NCBI RefSeq assembly: GCF_000147815.2
Contig: NC_015957.1
Location: 9,796,001 to 9,860,000, forward strand
Source: Streptomyces violaceusniger Tu 4113
GTDB taxonomy: Bacteria > Actinomycetota > Actinomycetes > Streptomycetales > Streptomycetaceae
DNA length: 64,000 bases
Reading direction: 5' to 3'
Shown piece by piece: positions 25,869 through 34,345 of this stretch. The notes beneath the pieces were generated by a model. The model ran no database searches. It was not told where the DNA came from and saw only the letters and a program-made list of their open reading frames with translations. Both the position numbers and the translations under genes were made by a program. Each line of letters starts with the position of its first letter. Positions within the stretch are counted from its first letter, which is position 1.

Positions 25869-27332
25869 ATGGACACGGCCGCAACCGCTCCGCCCGGCAC
25901 CGGCGCCGAGAGCGCCACCGCCGTCACCACGGGGCGTACCCGGCTCGTGGTGAGAGCGGGTTTACTGCGGCATCCGCGGGCCGATCCGTACTGGCTGGCC
26001 CTCGCCCTCTTCGCCGCCTTCACGGCGCTGTCGGTCTGCCGCTTCCGCCGCATGGCCACCATGTCCTGGGACCTGGGCATCTTCGAGCAGGCGATACGGG
26101 CATACGCGCACTTCCAGGCCCCCATAGCCGATCTCAAGGGCCCCGGCGCCAATATCCTCGGCGACCACTTCAGCCCCATCACGGCGCTGCTCGGCCCCGT
26201 CTACCGGCTCTTCCCCGGCCCCGTCACGCTGCTGGTCGCGCAGGCGGCGCTGTTCGCCGTCTCCGCCGTCCCCGTCACCCGGGTCGCCGCCCGGCTGCTG
26301 GGGCGCGGCCGGGGGCTCGCGATCGGCATCGCCTACGGGGTCTCCTGGGGCGTCCAGCGCGCCGTGGACTTCGACTTCCACGAGATATGTTTCGCCGTTC
26401 CGCTCATCGCCTTCTCCCTGGAGGCGGTGATCCGCAAGCGCTGGTATCCGGCGATGCTGTGGGCCGCCCCGCTGGTCTTCGTCAAGGAGGACATGGGCGC
26501 CACCGTGGCCGCGATCGGCGCGGTCGTGTGGATCCGCGCCCGGCGCGACCCCGAGCGCGGCCCCCGCGCCGTCCCGCTCGCCGTCGCGCTGATGGGCTTC
26601 GGCGTCATCGTCTCGGCGCTCGCGCTCGGCGTCGTCATCCCCGGCTTCAACGGCGGGGGCTCGTACGACTACTGGGACAAGGTCGGCAACGGCGGTGAGC
26701 AGACCGGCACGATCCCCTTCGGCACCGCGCTGCGCACCCTGCTGTGGATCCTGCTGCCGACCACCGGTCTGCTGGCGCTGCGCTCCCCGCTGCTGCTGGC
26801 CGCCGTGCCCACCCTCGGCTGGCGCTTCCTCTCCCACGACGACCACTACTGGGGCACCGACTGGCACTACAGCGCGGTGCTGATGCCGGTCGTCCTGCTG
26901 GCCCTGGTGGACGCCCTGGACCGCACCCGCGCCACCCAGCGGCCCTGGCTGGCCTCGTACGCCCGCCAACTGCCCGCCGCGGTGTGCGGCGCGGCCCTGG
27001 CGCTGTCGTCCTCCATGCCGCTGTACGGCCTCACCCAGGGCGCCACCTACGACAAGCCGCCGGAGGCCGGCGCGGTGGAGCGGCTGCTGGACCGGATCCC
27101 GGACGGGGCGACGGTGGAGGCCAACGTCGGGCCCATAAGCCGGCTCACCAGCCGCTGCCGGGTGCTGTGGGTCGGCGCCACCGAGGACATACAGCCGGAC
27201 TACATAGCCCTGCAGGAGCCGCCGGAGCGCACCGTGCGGCAGGTGGTCGACTACGCGGGGCAACTCCACCCGGACACGCGGTACACGCCCATCGGCTCGA
27301 CCTCGGGCTACTTCGTCCTCAAGCGGGGCTGA
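25869..27332 (+). CDS. DUF2079 multi-pass membrane protein with a TTA codon
   Basis: A 487-residue integral membrane protein of the DUF2079 family (GT-C-like, function unknown). There are around ten hydrophobic helices. The first extracytoplasmic loop has ATMSWDLGIFEQAIRAYAHF and GDHFSPI, with the conserved Asp/Glu/His that mark DUF2079. Later there is FDFHEICFAVPL and SHDDHYWGTDWHYSA. The C-terminal ~110 residues are soluble. Codon 32 (25962-25964) is TTA, so translation should need bldA. The ribosome site is AAGGA eight bases before ATG. It is divergent from the HNH lipoprotein gene, sharing an 83-base promoter region. Confidence 0.85.
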   Translation: MDTAATAPPGTGAESATAVTTGRTRLVVRAGLLRHPRADPYWLALALFAAFTALSVCRFRRMATMSWDLGIFEQAIRAYAHFQAPIADLKGPGANILGDHFSPITALLGPVYRLFPGPVTLLVAQAALFAVSAVPVTRVAARLLGRGRGLAIGIAYGVSWGVQRAVDFDFHEICFAVPLIAFSLEAVIRKRWYPAMLWAAPLVFVKEDMGATVAAIGAVVWIRARRDPERGPRAVPLAVALMGFGVIVSALALGVVIPGFNGGGSYDYWDKVGNGGEQTGTIPFGTALRTLLWILLPTTGLLALRSPLLLAAVPTLGWRFLSHDDHYWGTDWHYSAVLMPVVLLALVDALDRTRATQRPWLASYARQLPAAVCGAALALSSSMPLYGLTQGATYDKPPEAGAVERLLDRIPDGATVEANVGPISRLTSRCRVLWVGATEDIQPDYIALQEPPERTVRQVVDYAGQLHPDTRYTPIGSTSGYFVLKRG

Positions 27333-27378
27333 GGTCCTGGGCCGGGACCGAGCGGGGGTCCGCGCCGGTTCGGCCCGC

Positions 27379-27414
27379 GGCTCAGCTCATGGGCTTGGCT
27401 CAGCTCATGGGCTT
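27379..27414 (-). repeat. 18-base tandem duplication at the 3' end of the VOC gene
   Basis: Two perfect copies of GGCTCAGCTCATGGGCTT stand end to end (27379-27396, 27397-27414). The second encodes the KPMS C-terminus with its stop codon; the first repeats that end outside the gene. Confidence 0.85.
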
Positions 27415-28182
27415 CGGCGCGATGAGGGCGAACGGCGCCCCCTGCGGATCCTTCACCAGGGACATCCGGCCCGCGACCATGTCGTACGGCGGGCGGAGGA
27501 CCGTGCCGCCCTCCGCGGACACCTTGGCCGCGGAGCGGTCGGCGTCCTCGACGGCGAAGTAGACCAGCCAGTGCGGGGGCACCTCCGCCGGCATTCCCTC
27601 CCGCAGCGGCTGGAGACCGCCGACCGTGCGGCCGTCGACGGAGAGCGCGAAGTAGCCCTCGGCGCCCTCCATCGGGGTCGACTCCAGGCCCAGCGCCTCC
27701 GCGTAGAAGGCCGAAGCCACCTCCCGGTCGGTGGTGTTGAGCTCGTTCCAGATCAGCGTGCCCGGTTCGTTGACGAGACCGGCGCCGGAGAAGCCGAGCG
27801 GCTGCCAGACGCCGAAGACGGCCCCCAGCGGGTCGGCCGCCACCAGCATCCGTCCGAGGTCCATCACGTCCATGACCGGCAGCAGCACGGTGCCGCCGGC
27901 CCGGCTGATGGCCTCCGAGGTGGCCTGGGCGTCGGCGGAGCAGAAGTAGGTGGTCCACACCGCCGGCGGCGGGCCCTCCCCGGTCATCGACTGCGCGGAC
28001 ATGACCCCCGCGACGGGCTTGCCCTTCAGGGTGCACATCGCATAGCCCCCGGCCTCCGGAGGGCCGACCTCCGCCTCCCAGCCGAACAGCCCGGAGTAGA
28101 AGTCCAGGGCGGCCCGTTGGTCGGGGATCATCAGATCGATCCAGCAGGGCGTTCCGGGCTGATAAGACGTGACTTCGGGCAT
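27400..28182 (-). CDS. VOC-family (glyoxalase/bleomycin resistance-like) tandem protein
   Basis: A 260-residue cytosolic protein made of two vicinal-oxygen-chelate domains. Domain one is TPCWIDLMIPDQRAALDFYS and FGWEAEVG; domain two is GTLIWNELNTTDREVASAFY and LGLEST, then WLVYFAVEDADRSAAKV. Such tandem VOC proteins often resemble the CFP30B group and bind small hydrophobic ligands or metal; the substrate is unknown. The start is ATG 28180-28182 with GGAGG seven bases upstream. It converges on the DUF2079 gene. The 3' end is tandemly duplicated. Confidence 0.85.
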   Translation of the reverse strand: MPEVTSYQPGTPCWIDLMIPDQRAALDFYSGLFGWEAEVGPPEAGGYAMCTLKGKPVAGVMSAQSMTGEGPPPAVWTTYFCSADAQATSEAISRAGGTVLLPVMDVMDLGRMLVAADPLGAVFGVWQPLGFSGAGLVNEPGTLIWNELNTTDREVASAFYAEALGLESTPMEGAEGYFALSVDGRTVGGLQPLREGMPAEVPPHWLVYFAVEDADRSAAKVSAEGGTVLRPPYDMVAGRMSLVKDPQGAPFALIAPKPMS

Positions 28183-28357
28183 GGGGCCGCCTCCGTATCG
28201 CCACCTCCGGCCGGGCATGGCCGGATGGGATGGCCCCCTTCGGCTCATTCTCCTCCGGCCGGGGCGGCACGCCACTCGACGGGGACCGCTACCGCGCGCA
28301 CCGGTCCGTGACCGGCCGTGCACACGGCTTTCCGGCCGTTCCCGGGTCTGCCGCGAA

Positions 28358-28403
28358 ACCGCCGGGCGGCGGCCGACCCGAAGGCCGACCGCCGCCCGGC
28401 GGT
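28358..28403 (-). terminator. Terminator of the L,D-transpeptidase gene
   Basis: A 15-bp stem, ACCGCCGGGCGGCGG with CCGCCGCCCGGCGGT, encloses a small inner hairpin. It begins 18 bases after the stop codon at 28421. Confidence 0.85.
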
Positions 28404-28420
28404 GGTGAGCAGAGGGTGTG

Positions 28421-29686
28421 TCAGGCGCCGCCGACGGCGCTTCCGGACACCCACTGGCTCCAGTCCATGTTCCATCCGTTGAGGCCGTTGTCCGGCTGGA
28501 CGGTCTTGTCCTTGGAGTTCTTCACGATGACGACGTCGCCGACCTGGGAGTTGTCGTAGAACCAGGCGCCGTCCGTGTTGGGGTCGCCCGCTCCCTTGGT
28601 GTCCGACAGGCCGACACAGCCGTGGCTGGTGTTGGCGCTGCCGAAGATGGACTTGGCGCCCCAGTAGTTGCCGTGGATGAAGGTGCCCGAGGTGGACAGC
28701 CGCATCGCGTGGGGCACGTCCTTGATGTCGTACTCGCCCTTGCCGTCGTCGTCCGTGAAGCCGACCGTCGCACCGTTCATCCGGGTCTCCTTGAACTTCT
28801 CGGAGATCACCATCTGACCGTTGTAGGTCGTGTTGTCGGGGCTGCCGGCCGAGATCTTGATGGTCTTCAGCAGCTTGCCGTCGCGGACGACCTTCATCTC
28901 CTTGGACTCGGCGTCCACCGTGGAGACCTGCGAGTGGCCGATCTTGAAGTTGACGGTCTTCTCCTGGACGCCCTTGACACCGGGCGCCGCCTCGACGCCG
29001 TCCAGGTGCAGCTTCAGGGTGACGGTCGAGTCGGCCTTCCAGTAGTCCTTCGGGCGCAGGTCGAGCCGGTTCCCGTCGAACCAGTGGCCGACCACCTGCT
29101 GGCCGCTGCTGGAGGTGACCTTGATGTGGGACTCGACGTCCTTCTTGTTGGTCACCGCCTTGTCGAACCGGATCGACACCGGCATGCCCACGCCGACCGT
29201 GGAGCCGTCCTCCGGCGTGAAGTTGCCGATGAAGCTGTTGGCGGGCGAGACGGTGGTGAAGGACGAGTTCTCGGTCGCCTTACGGCCCTTGGAGTCCTCG
29301 GCGGACGCGACGATCTTGTACTGGGTGGCCCGCTCAAGCTGCCCGCTCGGCTTCCAGGACGTCTTGTCGGGAGATATGGTCCCGGCCACGGTGTTGCCGG
29401 TCGCCGCGGACGTCATGGTGACGGAGTTGAGCTTGCCCCCGCTGACCGTGACCTTGGTGTCACTGTTGATGCCCGCGTTCGTCGCACCGGCCTTCGGCGT
29501 GATCTTGATGTGGGCGTCCGACGCGTCCTTGGCCGCTGCCTCGTCGACCTGCGACTGCGACTTGTTCCCGTCGTTCTTGGCGTCGTCGCCGCCGCCGTCC
29601 CCGCCGCCGCACGCGGCGAGAGTGAGTACGCCGCCGAGCACGGCGGCCGCGGCCACCAGCCCCTTACGGCGCTTGCCGTCCGTCAT
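28421..29686 (-). CDS. L,D-transpeptidase lipoprotein (YkuD domain)
   Basis: A 421-residue cell-wall cross-linking enzyme. A lipoprotein signal peptide (LTLAACGGG, Cys ~25) is followed by an Asp/Lys-rich linker and two Ig-like domains (~50-270, KITPKAGATNAGINSDTKVT and NSFIGNFTPEDGSTVGVGMP). The YkuD catalytic domain has FIHGNYWGAKSIFG and the catalytic SHGCVGL, and the protein ends with WSQWVSGSAVGGA. It forms 3-3 peptidoglycan cross-links outside the membrane, as in mycobacterial LdtMt2. I chose ATG 29684-29686, which has GGAG nine bases upstream; GTG 29689 and ATG 29701 are alternatives. An inverted repeat (CGCACAG-TTTTA-CTGTGCG, 29780-29798) lies upstream. Confidence 0.9.
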   Translation of the reverse strand: MTDGKRRKGLVAAAAVLGGVLTLAACGGGDGGGDDAKNDGNKSQSQVDEAAAKDASDAHIKITPKAGATNAGINSDTKVTVSGGKLNSVTMTSAATGNTVAGTISPDKTSWKPSGQLERATQYKIVASAEDSKGRKATENSSFTTVSPANSFIGNFTPEDGSTVGVGMPVSIRFDKAVTNKKDVESHIKVTSSSGQQVVGHWFDGNRLDLRPKDYWKADSTVTLKLHLDGVEAAPGVKGVQEKTVNFKIGHSQVSTVDAESKEMKVVRDGKLLKTIKISAGSPDNTTYNGQMVISEKFKETRMNGATVGFTDDDGKGEYDIKDVPHAMRLSTSGTFIHGNYWGAKSIFGSANTSHGCVGLSDTKGAGDPNTDGAWFYDNSQVGDVVIVKNSKDKTVQPDNGLNGWNMDWSQWVSGSAVGGA

Positions 29687-29952
29687 CACACGCTTCTCCA
29701 TTTGACCTGGATCTTGACCTGGACCCCAGAAACCCCGGACCTGCCTGAAAAGAACGCCTGCACCTTTTGGCCGGTTCCACGCACAGTAAAACTGTGCGCA
29801 AGGCCACTTAGCAAAGACACCGGACAAGCCTAAGACCCGCCGGCACCCGGACCCGTACGGCTCAGCCGTCTTCGCCCCGTATTCGCCGCCCTGAGCCCCC
29901 TCGGTGCCGCCCTGAGCCGCCATGTGCGCCGTCCTGGGGGCCGCCGCCCGGC

Positions 29953-30300
29953 TCAGCCGTCCTGGTCACCCTCGTCGTCCCAGTCGTCCTCGTCCAGCTC
30001 GGCGAAGACCCCGGACCACTCGGCGGCGCCAGGATCGTAGTCGATGTGCTCGCTGCTCCAGGACGCCTGGGCCAGTTCGACCCCCGGCACCTCCTCCACC
30101 ATCTCGAACGGATGGACCAGATACGCCAGCGCCTCGGCCTCGTCCGACTCCACCATGCGGCGCGCGTGTCCTCGCTCCTCCGCGGCCTCATCGCCGTCGA
30201 TCCGCTCGTACGTCGCGCGCCGCAGCCCGTCCGGATCGGTGATCTCCACCACGAGCTCCACACGAAGCCGGACAAACCTGGATGTCTCGGTACTCGTCAT
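29953..30300 (-). CDS. Conserved acidic actinobacterial protein
   Basis: A 115-residue soluble protein, very acidic at the C-terminus (AELDEDDWDDEGDQDG). The body has RFVRLRVELVVEITDPDGLR and ESDEAEALAYLVHPFEMVEE with VELAQASWSSEHIDYDP. I do not recognise a named family, but the sequence looks like a conserved Streptomyces hypothetical protein. The start is ATG 30298-30300; there is no Shine-Dalgarno sequence, so it may be leaderless. It is divergent from the LAXTG protein gene. Confidence 0.65.
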   Translation of the reverse strand: MTSTETSRFVRLRVELVVEITDPDGLRRATYERIDGDEAAEERGHARRMVESDEAEALAYLVHPFEMVEEVPGVELAQASWSSEHIDYDPGAAEWSGVFAELDEDDWDDEGDQDG

Positions 30301-30405
30301 GCGACGGAGGTTAGGGGTCCTACCCGTCTCGCTTCCGCACGACCCGCAGTTGTCACTACGATCGGCGCACGGGGTCAATTTGCCGCAGCCTCAAGGAGGA
30401 TGCCG

Positions 30406-30705
30406 TTGTCCGCACGCCGACCGCTGCTGACGGCCGCCGCTGCCGGTTCACTGCTGTGCGCCCTGTGGTTCGTCCCGTCCGCCAACGCCACGGTGGAGGA
30501 CCCCGGGTCGTCGTCGGCGCCCTCGCAGACCTCGCCCGGATCGCCCGGATCGGGGCCCAGGACCGAGGCCGTGCCCGACGGGGATCTGGCCGACACCGGC
30601 AGCGTGGACGTCACCCCGTACCTCTTCGGCGGCACGGCCTTTCTGGGCCTGGGCGTCGCGATGGTGACAGCCTCCGTGCGGCGGACCCGCCCGGAGGCGT
30701 ACTGA
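30406..30705 (+). CDS. Small secreted protein with an LAXTG sortase signal
   Basis: A 99-residue exported protein. A signal peptide (ARRPLLTAAAAGSLLCALWF, cut after SANA) is followed by a Ser/Pro/Gly-rich segment (SSSAPSQTSPGSPGSGPRTE). A cell-wall sorting signal then follows: LADTG, a hydrophobic helix (TPYLFGGTAFLGLGVAMV) and a basic tail RRTRPEAY. LAXTG is the motif used by class E sortases in Streptomyces, for example on long chaplins. I start it at TTG 30406 because AAGGAGG lies exactly six bases upstream; an ATG at 30400 overlaps that ribosome site. The function of the exposed part is unknown. Confidence 0.78.
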   Translation: MSARRPLLTAAAAGSLLCALWFVPSANATVEDPGSSSAPSQTSPGSPGSGPRTEAVPDGDLADTGSVDVTPYLFGGTAFLGLGVAMVTASVRRTRPEAY

Positions 30706-30742
30706 CACCGCGGACGCGGCGCGTTCGGCCCGGGCGGACCGC

Positions 30743-32287
30743 TCAATCCAGGCGGCCCGTCACCGACTCCACGGCCTCGATCAGCTTTCCGGATCGTACG
30801 AACGCGTCCGCCGCCGCCAAGTCGGGCGCCAGATAGCGGTCCCCGCCCGGCCCCTCGACGCCCGCCCGGCGCACCGCCGCCAGCACCGCCCGGCTCGCGG
30901 GCGCGGGCTCCAGCCCCTCGCGCAGCTCGACGCCGCGGGTGGCGGCGACCAGCTCGACGGCCAGGACGCGGGCCAGGTTGTCCACCGCCGTACGCAGCTT
31001 GCGCGCCGCCGACCAGCCCATCGAGACATGGTCCTCCTGCATCGCGGAGGACGGGATGGAGTCGACCGAGGCGGGCACCGCGAGCCGTTTCATCTCGCTG
31101 ACCAGCGCCGCCTGGGTGTACTGGGCGATCATCAGCCCGGAGTCCACGCCCGGGTCGCCGGCCAGGAAGGGCGGCAGGCCGTGGGAGCGGTTCTTGTCCA
31201 GCAGCCGGTCGGTGCGGCGCTCGGCGATCGAGGCGAGGTCGGCCGCCGCGATGGCGAGGAAGTCCAGGACATACGCCACGGGGGCGCCGTGGAAGTTGCC
31301 GTTGGACTCCACCCGCCCGTCCGGCAGGACGACGGGGTTGTCCACAGCGGAGGCCAGCTCGCGGTCGGCGACCAGCCGGGCGTGCGCGAGGGTGTCCCGG
31401 CCGGCGCCCGCGACCTGCGGGGCGCAGCGGATCGAGTACGCGTCCTGGACGCGCGGCGCGTCGTCCTGGTGGTGCCCGGTGAGCCCCGAACCCTCCAGCA
31501 CCCGCAGCATGTTGGCGGCGCTGGCGGCCTGCCCCGGGTGGGGGCGGATGGCGTGGAGCTCGGGCGCGAGGACGCGGTCGGTGCCGAGCAGCGCCTCCAG
31601 CGAGAGGGCGGCGGTCACATCGGCGACGGTGAACAGCCGGGCGAGATCGGCACAGGCCATGATCAGCATGCCGAGCATCCCGTCGGTGCCGTTGAGCAGC
31701 GCGAGCCCCTCCTTCTCGCGGAGCTCGACCGGCTCGATGCCGTGCTCGGCCAGCAGCTCGGCGGCCGGTCGCACCGCCCCGTCGGGGCCCTCGGCCTCGC
31801 CCTCGCCCATCAGGGTCAGCGCGCAGTGGGACAGCGGGGCGAGGTCCCCGGAGCAGCCCAGCGAGCCGTATTCGTGCACCACGGGGGTGATCCCGGCGTT
31901 GAGGATCGCGGCCATCGTGCCGACCACGACGGGCCGGACGCCGGTACGGCCGGACGCGAGCGTCTTCAGCCGCAGGAACATCAGCGCCCGCACCACCTCG
32001 CGCTCGACCGGCGCGCCCATGCCTGCGGCGTGCGAACGGACGATGTTGCGCTGCAACTGGGCGCGGAGCTCGGGGCTGATGTGGCGGACGGCGAGCGCGC
32101 CGAAGCCGGTGGAGACGCCGTAGACGGGCTCGGGCTTGGCGGCGAGATCGTCGATCACCTGCCGTGAGGCCGAGACGGCGTCGAGTGCCGCCTCGGAGAC
32201 CTCGATGCGCGCGGCGCCGCGGGCCACGGCGATGACATCGTCGGCGGTCGTTCCGGACGTCCCCACGACCACAGAGTGCATATCCAT
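30743..32287 (-). CDS. hutH: Histidine ammonia-lyase
   Basis: A 514-residue enzyme deaminating L-histidine to urocanate, the first step of histidine use. The MIO prosthetic-group triad lies in GSLGCSGDLAPLSH, so it is Cys-Ser-Gly instead of the usual Ala-Ser-Gly; a Cys at this place is allowed in the family pattern. Other marks are YGVSTGFGALAVRHI (catalytic Tyr), LNGTDGMLG, QDAYSIRCAPQV and SNGNFHGAPVAYVLD. Start ATG 32285-32287 or ATG 32279-32281; no strong ribosome site. It is monocistronic, as is common for Streptomyces hutH, which is not clustered with the other hut genes. Confidence 0.93.
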   Translation of the reverse strand: MDMHSVVVGTSGTTADDVIAVARGAARIEVSEAALDAVSASRQVIDDLAAKPEPVYGVSTGFGALAVRHISPELRAQLQRNIVRSHAAGMGAPVEREVVRALMFLRLKTLASGRTGVRPVVVGTMAAILNAGITPVVHEYGSLGCSGDLAPLSHCALTLMGEGEAEGPDGAVRPAAELLAEHGIEPVELREKEGLALLNGTDGMLGMLIMACADLARLFTVADVTAALSLEALLGTDRVLAPELHAIRPHPGQAASAANMLRVLEGSGLTGHHQDDAPRVQDAYSIRCAPQVAGAGRDTLAHARLVADRELASAVDNPVVLPDGRVESNGNFHGAPVAYVLDFLAIAAADLASIAERRTDRLLDKNRSHGLPPFLAGDPGVDSGLMIAQYTQAALVSEMKRLAVPASVDSIPSSAMQEDHVSMGWSAARKLRTAVDNLARVLAVELVAATRGVELREGLEPAPASRAVLAAVRRAGVEGPGGDRYLAPDLAAADAFVRSGKLIEAVESVTGRLD

Positions 32288-32862
32288 ATTCAGGAACCCT
32301 AGAGAGTGAATCGCCCCCTGTCACCCCGCTGAACCTTCCCCCACCCCGCCCCTCCCCGAACCGGGGCTCCGGCCCAGCCCACCGGGGCCCCACCCCGGAC
32401 CCCGCTCCTCAATCGCCGGAGGGGCTGGAGATCGGGGCTCCGCCCGAGGCCCCGGGGGGAGGGAGTGTGGGGCGGGAGCCCCGCCAGGGCCCGGAGGCGC
32501 AGCCCTGCCGGGTCCGAGGGCGCAGCCCCCGCGCCCTGGGGACATAGCTCACAGGCCCCCGGGGCGCGGGGCGGAGCCCACCCGGGCTCGGGGCCGTAGC
32601 CCGCCGACCCGGGGCGCAGCCTCCCCCTCGGGATCCGAGGGCTGCGTCCCGCTGGGGCCCGGGGCGGAGCCCGATCTTCCAGCCCCTCCGGCGATTGAGG
32701 AGCGGGGCACAGGGCGGGGCCCCGGTTCGGGAAGGGGCGGGGTGGGGAACGAAACGCGTCTCGCCCCCACGCCGGGGTCCGGGGCGGAGCCCCATCGGGG
32801 CCCGGGGCGGAGCCCCGGGGCGGGGTGGGGGACGGGGTGGGGGACGGGGTGCGTCGTGCGCC
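32288..32862. repeat. Repeat-rich intergenic region with a large inverted repeat
   Basis: This 575-base gap has no gene. Arms of about 45 bases at 32401-32445 and 32662-32707 are inverted copies, each holding the frequent Streptomyces sequence CTCAATCGCCGGAGGGGCTGG (first 20 bases shown in part) next to GGGGCTCCGCCC. Between and beyond them the unit GGGGCGGAGCCC recurs many times. It resembles the palindromic clutter common between Streptomyces genes. Confidence 0.7.
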
Positions 32863-34098
32863 CTAGCGGCGGCCCCGGAAGCGGCGTCGCTCCGGCGGGT
32901 GGGCAGCAGACGTGTCGGCCAGCCGAATCACCGAGTCCTCCGTACCCCCGTCCCGCCCCGCCACCACCGGCTTGGGCGAGCGCGCCGCCTTGGCCCGATA
33001 CTGCGCCGCGTCCGCCAGACGGAAGAGGCGGCGGGCCGACGGCACCGGCCCAATCGGATCGCCCGTGGAGGCGATCCCGCAGGCGACCCCCTCGCCCATC
33101 TCCAGCTCGGCGGCCCGACGGCACAGCTCATCCGCCACCCGCACCACCTCGTCCGCCGACGGTCCGACCCCCAGCAGACAGAACTCATCGCCGCCCAGCC
33201 GGGCCACCAGCGCCCCGGGCAGCATCGCGCCGCAGAGCGAGAGCAATGAGCCAAATCGTTCCAGCAGGCGATCTCCGACCGCATGGCCAAGCGTGTCGTT
33301 GACCCGCTTGAGGCCGTTGAGATCGCAGACCACCAGGCTCACCACGGTGCCGTCCGTGTGGTACGCCTCCAGCGCCTCGTCCAGCCGTATGTCCACCGCG
33401 CGGCGGTTGCCGAGGCCGGTCAGCGGGTCGGTGAAGGCAAGGCGGCGGGCCTCCTCCAGGCGCTCGGTCTGGGCCAGCCCGGCGGCGGTCACCGAGGCCA
33501 GTACGGTCGCGAAGTCGGCGTCGTCGCGGTCGAAGACGGGACGTCCGGCCGCCCGGGCCACATACAGCTCACCCCACGCCCGCCCGTGCAGCACGATCGG
33601 GGCCACCACACAGCTCCCCCGGCCCCGCCGCCGCAGGGCGGCCACCCTCCCCCAGCTACCGCTGGCAGGCGGCGCCCCCTGACGGCCGGGCGGGGCCGCG
33701 CCGGGGCGTACGCCGTCGGCGGTCTCGACCCATGCGTGCGGCTCCCCGCCCGCGGCCCAGTGCTCATGCAGGAACTCGGCGATCTCCGGGAAGTCGTGCA
33801 CCGGATACGACTCGTCCTCCGGCATCGGCTCCTCGCCCGGCATCAGCTCGCCCACGTTGACCAGCACCCGCAGCCGCCCCCGCGCACGCTCCCACACCGA
33901 GATCGCCGCGAAGCCGCCGTCGAGGGCGCGGCGGGCCGCCTCGGCCGCCGCGCCCACCGACTCCTGCGAGGTGTGCGCCGCCGCCATCTCCTGGGCGAGC
34001 CCCACGACGGCCCGCAATCGTCCATCGACCCCGACGGGCCGTCCGCCGATCTCCCCGTTGTCCGTCACGACGGCCTCGCATTCCTCACGGCCATGCAT
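32863..34098 (-). CDS. Diguanylate cyclase (GAF-like + GGDEF)
   Basis: A 411-residue signalling enzyme. Residues ~20-220 form a GAF-like sensor (LRAVVGLAQEMAAAHTSQES and SCVVAPIVLHGRAWGELYVA). The GGDEF domain follows: FTDPLTGLGNRRAVDIRLDE, DLNGLKRVNDTLGHAVGDRL and the intact active site RLGGDEFCLLG, ending with LADAAQYRAKA. It should make c-di-GMP, which controls development through BldD. The RxxD inhibitory site that normally precedes the GGDEF motif is absent (MLPGALVARLGG), so feedback control is likely lost. An interspersed repeat (33646-33683) adds about 13 residues inside the GAF region. GTG 34068 with GAGG upstream is an alternative start. Confidence 0.85.
   Translation of the reverse strand: MHGREECEAVVTDNGEIGGRPVGVDGRLRAVVGLAQEMAAAHTSQESVGAAAEAARRALDGGFAAISVWERARGRLRVLVNVGELMPGEEPMPEDESYPVHDFPEIAEFLHEHWAAGGEPHAWVETADGVRPGAAPPGRQGAPPASGSWGRVAALRRRGRGSCVVAPIVLHGRAWGELYVARAAGRPVFDRDDADFATVLASVTAAGLAQTERLEEARRLAFTDPLTGLGNRRAVDIRLDEALEAYHTDGTVVSLVVCDLNGLKRVNDTLGHAVGDRLLERFGSLLSLCGAMLPGALVARLGGDEFCLLGVGPSADEVVRVADELCRRAAELEMGEGVACGIASTGDPIGPVPSARRLFRLADAAQYRAKAARSPKPVVAGRDGGTEDSVIRLADTSAAHPPERRRFRGRR
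33646..33683. repeat. Interspersed palindromic repeat inside the GGDEF gene, copy 2
   Basis: CTCCCCCAGCTACCGCTGG, then CAGGCGGCGCCCCCTGAC, is the same repeat as at 25003-25035. Here it is translated in frame as GRQGAPPASGSWGRVA within the sensor domain. Confidence 0.75.
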
Positions 34099-34251
34099 CG
34101 TTCGCTCTGCTCTCCAGCGTAAGAACGTCGGGAACAATCCGCTGCGGGCCGTTCACCCCGGGTATCCGAGCGAACGGTCACCCCCGGTGACCGCGCGCTC
34201 CCCGGGCCGGGGCCACTCCCCGGATCCGGTCAGCTTCCCCGGTCCGGGATC

Positions 34252-34345
34252 CCTACTCCCCCGGCCCTCCACTCCCCCGGCCCACTACCCCCCCGGCCCC
34301 CGACCAGTCCGGCGGACGGCCGACCCGCTCCTCACTCCCCCGGCC
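34252..34345 (-). repeat. Repeats of the echA stop region
   Basis: On the coding strand the unit GGCCGGGGGAGT followed by GA, AG or GG occurs at the echA stop codon and again three more times downstream, with a variable distance between copies. The first copy carries the TGA stop. Confidence 0.6.

Noticed and set aside
30375..32393. Long frame opposite/over hutH
   Set aside because: It is Arg/Ala/Gly-rich with no motif and lies fully over the clear hutH gene.
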